A DNA stretch of 32,700 nucleotides from Nitriliruptoraceae bacterium (GTDB lineage Bacteria; Actinomycetota; Nitriliruptoria; Nitriliruptorales; Nitriliruptoraceae): assembly GCA_003563915.1 (NCBI GenBank), contig PWTE01000136.1, positions 1 through 32,700 on the forward strand. Direction: 5' to 3'. Positions 7,128-15,097 of this stretch are shown in pieces; the stretch's first letter is position 1; each line of letters starts with the position of its first letter. The notes below the pieces were generated by a model. It ran no database searches and was not told the origin of the DNA. It worked only from the letters and a program-made list of their open reading frames with translations. The translations under genes were made by a program, and so were the position numbers.

Positions 7128-8174
7128 TCAGCCACGAGGTGGTGGGGTGGCCCAGCGGCTCATGCGGGCGCGTCCACGTGCCCGCGCGTAGGTCCGTAGG
7201 TCGGCGCGGCGGTCGGTCTCGTCCTGGATGGGGCCCGTCAGTACCTCGATGACGTCCTCCAGCGTGACGACCCCCATGGTCCCGCCATACTCGTCGATCA
7301 CCAGCGCGAGGTGCTCCTGTCTCTGGCGGAACAGGGGCAGGAGCTCGTCGGCGCGCAGCACCCAGGGGACCGCGGTGACCTCGCGGGCCAGCTCGCCGAC
7401 CGTCCGATCCGGTTCCTCGAGCAATGCCGCGAGCAGGTCGTGCTTGAGCGCGATGCCGGTCGCGTGATCCAGATCGCCGTCCGCGACGACGATGCGCGAG
7501 TGCTCGGAGGCGATGATCTCGTCACGGGCCTGTTCGATCGGCGTGCTCGCGTCCAGCCAGGTCACGGCGGTCCGGGGGGTCATGAGCTCCTGGGCGGTGC
7601 GATCGTTGAGTTGGAAGACGCGTTGGATCATCGCGACCTCGTCGTCCTCGAGCATGCCTTCGGATCGGCCGAGGTCGACCAGCAACCGGATCTCGGCCTC
7701 GTTGGTCGTCGGAGCGCGCTCACCCTTCGTCAACGGGCGCATGAGCGTCTCGAGCACGACCACCAGCGGCGTGAGCAGGGTCGTGAGGGCACGGACGGGG
7801 AGCGCGACCCACAGGGAGACGCGTTCGGCGTACCGCTCCGCCAGGGTCTTCGGCAGGATCTCGGAGAAGATGATGACCAGGAACGTCAGGATGCCGGAGA
7901 CGAGGCCCACCGAACGCTCGCCGAAGGTCGCCGTCGCCACGACGCCGACGGTGATGCTGCCCACGATGTTGAAGACGTTGTTCAGGATGACGATCGCGGA
8001 GATGGGTCGGGCGATCCGCCGCTTGATCGCCCACAGAGCACGGCCGGCGCGGCCCCGCGACTCGGCGAGTTGCCGAGCCCGCACCTCCGGGATCGACAAC
8101 AGTGCCGCCTCGGTCCCGGAACTCAGACCCGAGCCGATCAGGACCACGAGCACGGTGGCGATGAACGTTCCCAT
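7128..8174 (-). CDS. CNNM/CBS-domain membrane protein (HlyC/CorC family)
   Basis: A 348-residue protein with an N-terminal CNNM (DUF21) transmembrane domain at about residues 1-165 and a CBS pair from about residue 190. Family features are the early GLSSGTEAALLS motif, the conserved SEILPKTLAERYAERV segment, LMTPR at the start of the first CBS, and VIDEYGGTMGVVTLEDVIE at the end of the second. Such proteins are linked to magnesium and cobalt homeostasis and often mislabelled hemolysins. Most family members run past 420 residues with a CorC/HlyC C-terminal domain. This one ends shortly after the CBS pair with a basic tail, so that domain is absent. The ATG at 8174 has no strong ribosome site. 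It is the last of three minus-strand envelope genes. Confidence 0.88.
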   Translation of the reverse strand: MGTFIATVLVVLIGSGLSSGTEAALLSIPEVRARQLAESRGRAGRALWAIKRRIARPISAIVILNNVFNIVGSITVGVVATATFGERSVGLVSGILTFLVIIFSEILPKTLAERYAERVSLWVALPVRALTTLLTPLVVVLETLMRPLTKGERAPTTNEAEIRLLVDLGRSEGMLEDDEVAMIQRVFQLNDRTAQELMTPRTAVTWLDASTPIEQARDEIIASEHSRIVVADGDLDHATGIALKHDLLAALLEEPDRTVGELAREVTAVPWVLRADELLPLFRQRQEHLALVIDEYGGTMGVVTLEDVIEVLTGPIQDETDRRADLRTYARARGRARMSRWATPPPRG

Positions 8175-8254
8175 GCCGACGAGTCTGCCACGTCAGGCAG
8201 ACCTGCCGGTGGTTCTCCGCCCGGACGCCGTGGTGCGGGGCTCCGTGGGTGCCG

Positions 8255-9598
8255 TCAGTTGGCTTCGGTGACGCTGGCGGCCCGCGTGCCGTGGTGCAGG
8301 GTCTGGATCGCGAGTCCGGCGATGCGCTCGATGCGTGCCTGGTCGACCTCGTCGGTGAGCGAGGCGGTGGTGAGCACCCTCTGGATCTGTGACTCGACGA
8401 CGGCGCAACGCTCAGCGTTATCGGCGACATGCTCCGCGACGTCGATCAGGAGGGTGAGCAGCGCAGCCAGCACATCCGGCTCGTCCGCCGCGTAGCGGCG
8501 TGTCGGTCCGACCGCGAGTTCGAGCAGTGCGGCGAAGCCGGGGCGGGGCACGGCGACGCGGCACGTGCCGTTCGCGTCCTCGATCAGGTCATCGCCCAGC
8601 GGATGACTCGCATACGCACACAGCACCGTGGACATCTGCTCGACGGCCAGGACCGCGGTCGTCGGGTCGTTGACACCAGGTGACAGGGCCCGTGTCGCCA
8701 CGTCCTGGAGCTGTCGCAGTCCGAAGGCGAGGTCGGTCGATTCCGTGCGATCGCTTCCGAGGTGCAGGTGACGGTGGATCATCGACGTGATCTCGTCGCG
8801 ATCGGCCCCGTCCTCGTCCTCGCCCGTCCAGGCCCAGGCGATCGTGGTCCCTGCCGTCACCCACTCACCGAGCCGCGGGCGCAGCCGCACGACACAGCCC
8901 ATCTCGCGCGCCGCCGCGGCAAGTCCCCCGGAGTCGACGAACTGCAGGTACCCGCCCTGGTTCGCCCAGAGCGGCATCGCCGTGGACGGAGGGTCGGGAG
9001 CCTCACGATCGGGCAACGTCTCTCGCTCAGCCGGGACGGCGGTGAGCTGTCGGATCGAGGTCGCGACGATCTCGCGCATCACGACGTCCACCCGGAGGTG
9101 CTGGGCGACGTAGTGGATGAAGTAGATCAACAGCCCGACCGCGGCGAAGGAGGCCAACAGCGCGACGGTGACCGCCAGCCGTGGCACGAACGGATCGGCG
9201 CTGTCCGTACCCGCGCGCACCGTCCTCAGCACGCCGACGGCGTACACGGCGGAACCGATCATCCCACTGAGCACCAACTGCACGCGCCGGTCTCGGAGGA
9301 AGCTCCGCAGCAGCCGTGGCGTGAACTGCGTGGCTGCCATCTGCAGGGCGATGACCGTCAGGGAGAACACGAGTCCCACCACGGTGATCGTGGCGCCGAC
9401 CAGCTGCGCGAGGATCGCCCGCGCCCCGTCGGGACTCCCCGTGAACCCGACGAAGCTCGGCACCCAGGACGGCAGCGGTTCGAGCTGGGTGAGGAGCCCT
9501 GCCAGCAGGGCGGCGGAGGCGACGGCGACACCAGGGATCAGCCAGAGCGAGGCACGCAGAGCGTCCCACCAGCCGCGCACCCTGACGCTCACCCGCAT
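8255..9598 (-). CDS. DUF2254 membrane protein
   Basis: A 447-residue protein of the DUF2254 family, whose function is not established. The N-terminal half has four hydrophobic segments at about residues 15-35, 60-85, 105-125 and 140-165. TPRLLRSFLRD follows the second segment and is typical of the family. The C-terminal half is soluble. It includes WANQGGYLQFVDSGGL, VRLRPRLGEWV and the strongly conserved ALSPGVNDPTTA motif. Start ATG 9598 has GGAG about nine bases upstream. It lies 80 bases upstream of the CNNM gene and 43 bases downstream of the lipoprotein gene, all on the minus strand. The three may form an envelope operon. A channel or transport role has been guessed for this family, but nothing here proves it. 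Confidence 0.88.
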   Translation of the reverse strand: MRVSVRVRGWWDALRASLWLIPGVAVASAALLAGLLTQLEPLPSWVPSFVGFTGSPDGARAILAQLVGATITVVGLVFSLTVIALQMAATQFTPRLLRSFLRDRRVQLVLSGMIGSAVYAVGVLRTVRAGTDSADPFVPRLAVTVALLASFAAVGLLIYFIHYVAQHLRVDVVMREIVATSIRQLTAVPAERETLPDREAPDPPSTAMPLWANQGGYLQFVDSGGLAAAAREMGCVVRLRPRLGEWVTAGTTIAWAWTGEDEDGADRDEITSMIHRHLHLGSDRTESTDLAFGLRQLQDVATRALSPGVNDPTTAVLAVEQMSTVLCAYASHPLGDDLIEDANGTCRVAVPRPGFAALLELAVGPTRRYAADEPDVLAALLTLLIDVAEHVADNAERCAVVESQIQRVLTTASLTDEVDQARIERIAGLAIQTLHHGTRAASVTEAN

Positions 9599-9641
9599 CG
9601 GGAGATCTCCAGGGTTCCGGCCGCGTGGTCGACGTCCTGGC

Positions 9642-10571
9642 TCACTCGACCTCCAAGGTCCGCGTGAGTTCGAACGGAGGACGCCCTTCGCCGTCCGAGG
9701 GGTCCTCCTCGAAGACGACCACGAGGTGGTTCCCCGGTTCGTCGAGGTCGAGGCGGTACTCCCAGGTCCCACGCTCCGGCCCGCCCTGGGTCGCCGTGAC
9801 GACGTCGTCGACCAGGACATCGCCCCCGGGTCCGATCACCCGGATCCCGAAGGTCGCCTCGAAGACGGTCGCCTCCCCACGCAGGACGATCGGTCCGGCG
9901 GGGGCGGTCCACCGACCGTCCTCGAGTCGCGGCTCAGCGATCGTGATGGGTGACAGGGCGAACGGATCGGGCTCGAGTGGCTCCGACCAGTCGAGGTGGC
10001 CCCAGAGTTCGTCGATCGGTTCGCCGTCGATCCAGAGGGAGATGGCGTCGACGGTCGGGAAGCTCGCGCCGGTGTGGGCGAGTTGCTGGGCGAAGGCGAT
10101 CTCCTCGGAGGAACCTGCGGAGTGTCCCAGGATGTCGGCGGTCACGTCGATGACCAACACCCGGTCGCGGATGTCCAGGCTGCGAAGGGCGGTGTCCTCG
10201 GGAACGGCGGTGGTCAGTGAGGGGTCGTGGGGCTCCCCAGCGAACAGGATGTCCAAGGCACCCTGGGCCACGGCCGTGGTCGGTTCCGCCAGCACGTGCA
10301 CCTCAGGTTCGACCCAGATGCCCGCGTCCACGACACGGACGAAGTACACCTCGACCGGTGGCCCGTCGGCGTCGTCCGCGGGTTCGGTGGGTTCCTCCAC
10401 CGACTCCTCGGCTTCCTCGTCGGGGGGATCCGGCTCGGGGTCCGGTGTCTCCTCGACGCCGTCCTCCGTGCCCAGCTCCGGGGGTGTCGTCTCGGTCCCG
10501 GATGGACCGCAGGCGGCCGCCATAAAGGCGACCGAGAGGCCGACGATCAGCCACCTCGTCATCGGAACCAT
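9642..10571 (-). CDS. GerMN/Gmad2-domain lipoprotein
   Basis: A 309-residue predicted lipoprotein. The signal peptide MVPMTRWLIVGLSVAFMAAA ends in a lipobox with Cys21. An acidic, proline-rich linker at about residues 25-75 follows. Next come a GerMN domain (about 78-190; VEVYFVRVVDAG, then EDTALRSLDIRDRVLVIDVT) and a Gmad2 immunoglobulin-like domain (about 215-305; GEATVFEATFGIRVIG to the final strand). GerMN occurs in spore germination proteins but also in LpqB-like and other actinobacterial lipoproteins, so it does not imply sporulation. I chose ATG 10571 because GGAAGG lies seven bases upstream. A GTG five codons earlier is possible. It heads the minus-strand run with the DUF2254 and CNNM genes. 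Its target on the outer face of the membrane is unknown. Confidence 0.85.
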   Translation of the reverse strand: MVPMTRWLIVGLSVAFMAAACGPSGTETTPPELGTEDGVEETPDPEPDPPDEEAEESVEEPTEPADDADGPPVEVYFVRVVDAGIWVEPEVHVLAEPTTAVAQGALDILFAGEPHDPSLTTAVPEDTALRSLDIRDRVLVIDVTADILGHSAGSSEEIAFAQQLAHTGASFPTVDAISLWIDGEPIDELWGHLDWSEPLEPDPFALSPITIAEPRLEDGRWTAPAGPIVLRGEATVFEATFGIRVIGPGGDVLVDDVVTATQGGPERGTWEYRLDLDEPGNHLVVVFEEDPSDGEGRPPFELTRTLEVE

Positions 10572-10644
10572 GGCACCGCCTTCCACGCGAGCGTCCGAGC
10601 CGGGCCGTACCCCTCACGACGCGGCCGGTTCCAGCCGAGGGTCA

Positions 10645-10698
10645 CATCGCCGTGGGTGACCGCACCAGGGGAGGAGGTCACCCACGTCGTAGGCGATG
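10645..10698 (-). terminator. Long stem-loop downstream of DUF302 gene
   Basis: A perfect 10-bp inverted repeat (GTGGGTGACC at 10652-10661, GGTCACCCAC at 10676-10685) encloses a 14-base loop. The stem is extended by CATCGCC/GGCGATG after a six-base one-sided bulge. It lies between the DUF302 stop at 10702 and the lipoprotein start. It probably terminates the first or insulates the second. There is no T-run. Confidence 0.5.
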
Positions 10699-10701
10699 CG
10701 C

Positions 10702-11103
10702 TCAACCCGCCGCCACCTCCAGGGCGCGCTGGAGTTCGGCACGCACCTCGGTGGCGATCGCCTCCAGGTCCTGCTCCTCGGTGATCGACATCATGGCGAT
10801 CGGGTCGATGGCGATCAGCTCGCTGCCGCCCTCGGGGTGGGAACGGACGACCACGTTGCACGGCAGCAGGCCGCCGATCGCTGGATCGACCTGGAGTGCG
10901 TGGTGGGCGTACGTCGGCTTGCACGCCCCGAGGATCCGGTACGGCTCCACCTCGACGTCGAGCTTCTCGCGCAGCGTGTCGCGGACGTCGATCTCCGTAA
11001 GGACACCGAACCCCTCGTCCTTCAGGGCGGTACGGAGCCGTTCCTCGGCGACGTCGGGCTCCTGGTCGGTGCGGACGCGTAGGACGTAACGATCGAGGTG
11101 CAT
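10702..11103 (-). CDS. DUF302 family protein
   Basis: A 133-residue soluble protein of the DUF302 family. Characteristic pieces are the early VAEERLRTALKDEGFGVLTE with IDVRDTLREKLDVE, then YRILGACKPTYAHHALQVD, LLPCNVVV and the closing MMSITEEQDLEAIA segment. The family has a small alpha/beta fold and no firmly known function. Members often accompany sulfur, heavy-metal or redox genes, and conserved Cys residues are seen here in GACKP and LLPCN. ATG 11103 has AGGAG six bases upstream. It diverges from the double-DUF427 gene across 96 bases and is followed by a strong stem-loop, so it is probably transcribed alone. Confidence 0.9.
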   Translation of the reverse strand: MHLDRYVLRVRTDQEPDVAEERLRTALKDEGFGVLTEIDVRDTLREKLDVEVEPYRILGACKPTYAHHALQVDPAIGGLLPCNVVVRSHPEGGSELIAIDPIAMMSITEEQDLEAIATEVRAELQRALEVAAG

Positions 11104-11199
11104 GCGAGCTCCTGTCGTGCAGCGTGTCGGCACGGTACACCGGAAGTTCATCGACGCGTCCGTGGTTCCTCCGGTGAGAACCGATCCAGAGGAGCGGCG

Positions 11200-11970
11200 T
11201 TGAGCGTCACGGCAGGACGTGTCCGGGTCGAGCACGGACAGAAGTGGGTACGGGCCACCGTCGCAGGACGGACGGTGGTGGACACGCGTCGCTCGCTGCT
11301 GGTCTGGGAGAAGCCGTTCTACCCGACCTACTACGTACCGACCGAGGACGTCGATGCTGAGCTCCGTCCGACCGGCGAGGTCGACCACTCGCCGAGTCGC
11401 GGTGACGCCGAGGTGGTCGACCTCGGGCTGTCCGACGGCACCGTCCTCTCTGGCGCGGCCCTGCGCTACCCCGAGCCTCGCCTCCCGGCGCTGGCCGACC
11501 ACCTGCGCATCGCGTGGGACGCGGTCGACGCGTGGTACGAGGAGGACGAGCAGGTGTTCGTCCACGCACGCGATCCCTACGTGCGCATCGACGCCCTCCA
11601 CAGCTCACGGCACGTGGTCGTGGAGCGTGACGGCATCCTGCTGGCGGACAGCGTGCGGCCGGTGCTGCTGTTCGAGACCGGCCTGATCGTGCGCACCTAC
11701 CTGCCCCCGACCGACGTGCGGATGGACCACCTGGAGGCCTCCGACACCGTCACGCGGTGCCCGTACAAGGGAACGGCCAGCTACCTGCACCTCCGCGCGG
11801 AAGGTGTCCAGGCGGAGGACATCGCCTGGACCTACCCGTTCCCGACGCGCGAATCCTTGCCGATCGCCGGGCTCGTTGTCTTCCACGACGAGCAGGTCGA
11901 CCTCACCGTCGACGGTGTCCAGCAGACGCGACCGGAGCGGCCATTCCGACAGCCCGAGGTCGCCTCCTAG
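11200..11970 (+). CDS. Double DUF427 domain protein
   Basis: A 256-residue protein made of two DUF427 beta-rich domains. The first covers about residues 1-100 (VVDTRRSLLVWEKPFYPTYY, then VPTEDV) and the second about 130-245 (ADSVRPVLLFETGL, YLPPTDVRMDHLE, TRCPYKGTASY, AWTYPFP). The second carries the strongly conserved CPYKG core and the first is degenerate. Function of the family is unknown. The start appears to be TTG 11200, because AGAGGAG stands six bases before it and no in-frame ATG or GTG fits. The gene diverges from the DUF302 gene. At its 3' end the stop overlaps the convergent amidotransferase stop by a few bases, so there is no room for a separate terminator. Confidence 0.88.
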   Translation: MSVTAGRVRVEHGQKWVRATVAGRTVVDTRRSLLVWEKPFYPTYYVPTEDVDAELRPTGEVDHSPSRGDAEVVDLGLSDGTVLSGAALRYPEPRLPALADHLRIAWDAVDAWYEEDEQVFVHARDPYVRIDALHSSRHVVVERDGILLADSVRPVLLFETGLIVRTYLPPTDVRMDHLEASDTVTRCPYKGTASYLHLRAEGVQAEDIAWTYPFPTRESLPIAGLVVFHDEQVDLTVDGVQQTRPERPFRQPEVAS

Positions 11971-12716
11971 TCGGCGGTCGCTCCTGCGAGGAAGCGACCC
12001 AACCAGGTCGTCACGGTGGCGTGATCCGTGGCGGTCGTGAGCGACGCCTCACCGGCGCTGATGACCGGCTCCGGGATGCGATCACGACGATGGGCCATGA
12101 GCGCGGCGGAGTACGCCGGGGAGAACTCCGGATGGCCCTGCAGGCCCAGGGCAGAACCGACCTGGAAAGCGGCGACAGGGGCATGCTCGCTTCTCGCGAT
12201 CAGCTCGGCCTCCCGCGGGAGCGCGACGACCTGGTCCTGGTGGCTGACGATCAGGTCGAAGGTGTCGGAGCTGGGGTCCATCCACGGTCGGCGTGTGACC
12301 ACGTCGGCGCGGTGCACGCCCACGCCCCACCCGACGGCAGCGCTCTCCACCGTGCCCCCGAACTGCTGCGCGATGAGCTGGTGACCGAAGCAGATCCCGG
12401 CCAACCGCACGTCGGCGTCCACGGCGTCGGCGATGAAGCGGCCGAGTGGCGCGATCCAAGGGAGGTCGTCGTAGGCGGAGTGGCGCGAGCCGGTGACCAG
12501 GAAGGCGTCGTAGGCGGTCGGGTCCGGCAGGGGAGCGCCGCCGACGACGTCGATCCGGTCCAGTTCCACCCAGGGAGCGTGGGCAGCGAAACGGTGCAGG
12601 AACATCAGGCCGTAGTCGTCGCCGATGCTGCGCAGTTCCTCGGGAACGTGGTCACACTCCAGCATCCCGACCCGCACACGTTGCGGTTCGCGCCGCGGTG
12701 CAGCGGGCTGTGTCAC
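11967..12716 (-). CDS. Class I glutamine amidotransferase-like protein
   Basis: A 249-residue free-standing class I (triad) amidotransferase of the GuaA-N-like group. The nucleophile Cys109 lies in AGICFGHQLIA, and His195 and Glu197 in LQGHPEFSP, so the triad is complete. Such enzymes hydrolyse glutamine and hand ammonia to a synthetase, or act on gamma-glutamyl compounds. No synthetase partner is encoded nearby, so the substrate is unknown. GTG 12716 is used as start. It lies seven bases beyond the clpP stop, so the gene is probably the second gene of a clpP transcript. The ribosome site is poor, which suggests translational coupling. The stop overlaps the convergent DUF427 stop. No link between the amidotransferase and ClpP is known to me. 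Confidence 0.87.
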   Translation of the reverse strand: MTQPAAPRREPQRVRVGMLECDHVPEELRSIGDDYGLMFLHRFAAHAPWVELDRIDVVGGAPLPDPTAYDAFLVTGSRHSAYDDLPWIAPLGRFIADAVDADVRLAGICFGHQLIAQQFGGTVESAAVGWGVGVHRADVVTRRPWMDPSSDTFDLIVSHQDQVVALPREAELIARSEHAPVAAFQVGSALGLQGHPEFSPAYSAALMAHRRDRIPEPVISAGEASLTTATDHATVTTWLGRFLAGATAD

Positions 12717-12723
12717 CGCCGGA

Positions 12724-13293
12724 TCAGGTGCCGCGGCCGCGCTCGACGACCTCGTCCAGCAGCCCGTACTCGACGGCCTCCTGCGGGGTCATCCAGTAGT
12801 CGCGGTCCGTGTCCTGACGGATCTGGTCCACCGGCTTGCCGGTCTTCTCCGCGAAGATCTCGTTGATCCGCTCACGCATCCACACGATGTTCTTCGCCTG
12901 GATCTCGATGTCCTTCGCGGTTCCGCGGGCGCCACCGAGGGGCTGGTGGATCATGATGCGAGCGTTCTCGGTGGCCGAGCGGGTCCCGGTCGCCGTGCCG
13001 AGCAGGAACGCGGCAGCGGAGGCGGCCAACCCGATGCAGCGGGCGTTCACGTTGCTCTTGAGCAGCTGCATCGTGTCGTACAGCGCGAACATGCCCGTGA
13101 TGATCCCGCCGGGGGAGTTGACGTAGAGGGTGATGTCCTCGTCGCCGTCCGCATCGAGTGCCAGCATCTGCGCGACCAGAGCGTCGGTGTTCTCGTCGTC
13201 GAGCGGCCCCTTGAGGAACAGGATGCGGGACTCGAACAGCTTGTCGTATGCCCGGCGGGAGCCGCCCAGCAGCTTCTCGATCTCCTCGGACAC
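12724..13293 (-). CDS. clpP: ATP-dependent Clp protease proteolytic subunit
   Basis: A 189-residue ClpP peptidase subunit. The catalytic triad is visible: Ser92 in CIGLAASAAAFLLG, His116 in IMIHQPLGG and Asp165 in DTDRDYWMT. ClpP forms a double heptamer that degrades substrates fed by ClpX or ClpC in the cytoplasm. The residue after the catalytic Ser is Ala where many ClpPs have Met, so this could be one of the several paralogues common in Actinomycetota. I chose GTG 13293 because AGAGG lies seven bases upstream. GTG 13299 would be too close and GTG 13314 adds a short basic lead. No clpX or tig is adjacent, unlike the usual tig-clpP-clpX order, which supports a secondary copy. The downstream neighbour is an amidotransferase. 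Confidence 0.93.
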   Translation of the reverse strand: MSEEIEKLLGGSRRAYDKLFESRILFLKGPLDDENTDALVAQMLALDADGDEDITLYVNSPGGIITGMFALYDTMQLLKSNVNARCIGLAASAAAFLLGTATGTRSATENARIMIHQPLGGARGTAKDIEIQAKNIVWMRERINEIFAEKTGKPVDQIRQDTDRDYWMTPQEAVEYGLLDEVVERGRGT

Positions 13294-13646
13294 GTGCACG
13301 CCTCTCGACCTCACACCGACACGTTGCCGGTGGTCCTCGCGTAGGGCCGGTCCGGTTCGGACGGTCTCGGGAACGCGGGGCCGGGATGGTAGCGAGGTGA
13401 CCGTCGACGGCGATCAGGTTGAGTCGGTCCCGCTTAGCCGCATCTCCGCTGGTCGCCCCCGGTGTCGTGCGGTCCCGCGGACCCCTCGCACGCTGTTTGC
13501 ACGAAGCTCCCGCTTGACCGTGCGCGGGTCGCGCAGCACACTCCCCGGCGCGAACGTCGCGCGCGGTGCAGGCCGCGGGGTTCGGCAGGTGCCGATGTCC
13601 GTCAGGTCGTCGGTCTGGGCTTGAGGGGCTTCGAGGAGGGAGCAAC
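13294..13646. promoter_or_regulatory. Divergent clpP / iclR promoter region
   Basis: A 353-base gap between divergently transcribed clpP and the IclR gene. It should hold both promoters. A rightward TTGACC at 13514-13519 with CACACT 17 bases later is a weak candidate for the IclR gene. I found no convincing small gene, RNA or palindromic operator here. Confidence 0.4.
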
Positions 13647-14378
13647 GTGGCACAGGACGACGAGGGGGGCGGTAAGCGCTCGAGTGGCTCGAGGACACTG
13701 GCGCGGGGGCTGGCGCTGCTGACCGCCCTCGGGGAACACAACGACGGAGCCACCGTCTCCGGTCTCGCCGACGCGACGGGGCTCGATCGTGCGGTCCTCT
13801 ACCGGCTGCTCGACACGCTGACCGCGGAGGGGTTCGTCACCCGCGATGCGGAGACCCGGAAGTACCGGCTCGGCCTGTCGATGCTGGAGCTGGGTGTACG
13901 CGCCGCCCAGGGGTTGGAGGTGCGTCGGCTGGCGGGCCCGCCGCTCAAGGCCCTGTCGGAGGACACCAACGAGACCGCCTGCCTCGCCGTCCGAGATCGC
14001 GATGATCTCGTCGTGGTCGAGGTGATCGAGCCGGGTGACCGGTTCGTGCAGGTCAACTACCGTGTCGGGTTCCGCCACGAACTTGGGGTCGCGGCGCACG
14101 GCAAGGCCCTGCTCGCCTTCCTCCCCGAGGGAGCACGGATCGCCGAGCTGCAGTCGGTCCGGCAACGGGGTGTCGCGTACACGCGCGACGAGCTCGAGCC
14201 GGGCGCATCAGGCGTCGCCGCGCCGGTCTTCGATCACACCGGGCGCGCGGTCGCCGCGGTCGGGATCGTGGCGCCCACCGCGAGGCTGCCCGAACCCGAG
14301 AGCATCGCGCTGCGGGTGCTTCGGTCGGCCCGTGAGATCTCCGAGCGCCTCGGTTGGCGCCCCCGCCGCGCGACATGA
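13647..14378 (+). CDS. IclR-family transcriptional regulator
   Basis: A 243-residue regulator with the IclR layout. An N-terminal winged helix-turn-helix is at about residues 10-75 (LARGLALLTAL, then VSGLADATGLDRAVLYRLLD, then RKYRLGLSMLELG). The C-terminal effector domain is at about 80-240 (NETACLAVRDRDDLV, GFRHELGVAAHGKALLAF, the late GVAAPVFDHTGRAVAAVGIV). IclR proteins bind small aromatic or carbon-catabolism ligands and repress or activate neighbouring genes. The ligand is not predictable here. GTG 13647 is preceded by GGAGGGAG at good spacing. Its stop overlaps the start of the MiaE-like gene (ATGA), so the two are translated together. No catabolic operon is adjacent. Confidence 0.92.
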   Translation: MAQDDEGGGKRSSGSRTLARGLALLTALGEHNDGATVSGLADATGLDRAVLYRLLDTLTAEGFVTRDAETRKYRLGLSMLELGVRAAQGLEVRRLAGPPLKALSEDTNETACLAVRDRDDLVVVEVIEPGDRFVQVNYRVGFRHELGVAAHGKALLAFLPEGARIAELQSVRQRGVAYTRDELEPGASGVAAPVFDHTGRAVAAVGIVAPTARLPEPESIALRVLRSAREISERLGWRPRRAT

Positions 14379-15079
14379 GCGGGGACGGGGAGGGCTCGGA
14401 GCCCCTGGAGGACTCGCACGCCCTGGCGACCGTCGAGCTGCTGGGGTCCCTCGCCTACGGGCAGCTGCGGTCGTTCGCGGCGACGGCTCAGACGATCCCG
14501 CTCGCGCCGGACACCGCGGTCGCGGATGCGCTGGTGGCCTGGGCCGATGAGGAACTGCACCGCTACCAGCGGCTCCGCGACCACCTGGATGATCGCACGC
14601 AGCTGGTGACGGCCGTCATGGAGCGTCAGCGGGGCTACTTCGACGACTTCTTCGACCGGGCTCCGCTGCAGGACTGGTTCGGGACATGCGTCTTCTTCGC
14701 GCTGGGTCTGCCGATCGCTGCCGACTTCATCCGGGCCGTCGCTCCGGCCCTCGACGACGAGTCGGCGGCGGTGGTGCGGGCCACCCTGGAACGCCAGGAG
14801 CTCCAGGATGCGGCGCTCGAGGAACTGCGTCGGCAACTGGTCGACGACGCTGCGCGGGAACGGGCGCGTCAGCTGACGGCCGATCTCCTCGGGCGCGCGC
14901 TGACCGGGTTCCAAGGGGTCATGGCCAACACCGATGCCTTGAAGGTCCTGCTCGCGGCGGACCTCCACGAGGGTGAGACCGGTGAGCAGCGGGTGAAGCG
15001 TCTGGCGTTGGAGGTGCTGGAGGGGCATCGGCGCCGGGTGGTCGAGCTCGGGCTCGAGGACCTCGACGACGTCACCTGA
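14375..15079 (+). CDS. MiaE-like ferritin-fold protein (PF13794 type)
   Basis: A 234-residue, mostly helical protein resembling the actinobacterial MiaE_2 group of ferritin-like proteins. Family-like pieces are VELLGSLAYGQLRSF at about residues 20-35, the DEELHRYQRLRDHL helix at about 60 with its Glu and His, and a second helix pair around DFIRAVAPALDDE. Genuine MiaE hydroxylates a modified tRNA adenosine with a di-iron centre. For this distant group that activity is not shown, and I can point only to some of the expected Glu/His ligands (EELH; others less clear). The ATG overlaps the IclR stop by four bases, a strong sign of translational coupling. It ends 18 bases from the convergent hydrolase gene. 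Confidence 0.72.
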   Translation: MSGDGEGSEPLEDSHALATVELLGSLAYGQLRSFAATAQTIPLAPDTAVADALVAWADEELHRYQRLRDHLDDRTQLVTAVMERQRGYFDDFFDRAPLQDWFGTCVFFALGLPIAADFIRAVAPALDDESAAVVRATLERQELQDAALEELRRQLVDDAARERARQLTADLLGRALTGFQGVMANTDALKVLLAADLHEGETGEQRVKRLALEVLEGHRRRVVELGLEDLDDVT

Positions 15080-15097
15080 CCCGCGCCGCGACGGTCT

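Noticed and set aside
9642-10571. GerMN lipoprotein as evidence of sporulation
   Set aside because: GerMN domains occur in many non-sporulating Actinomycetota and no other spore gene is present in the window.
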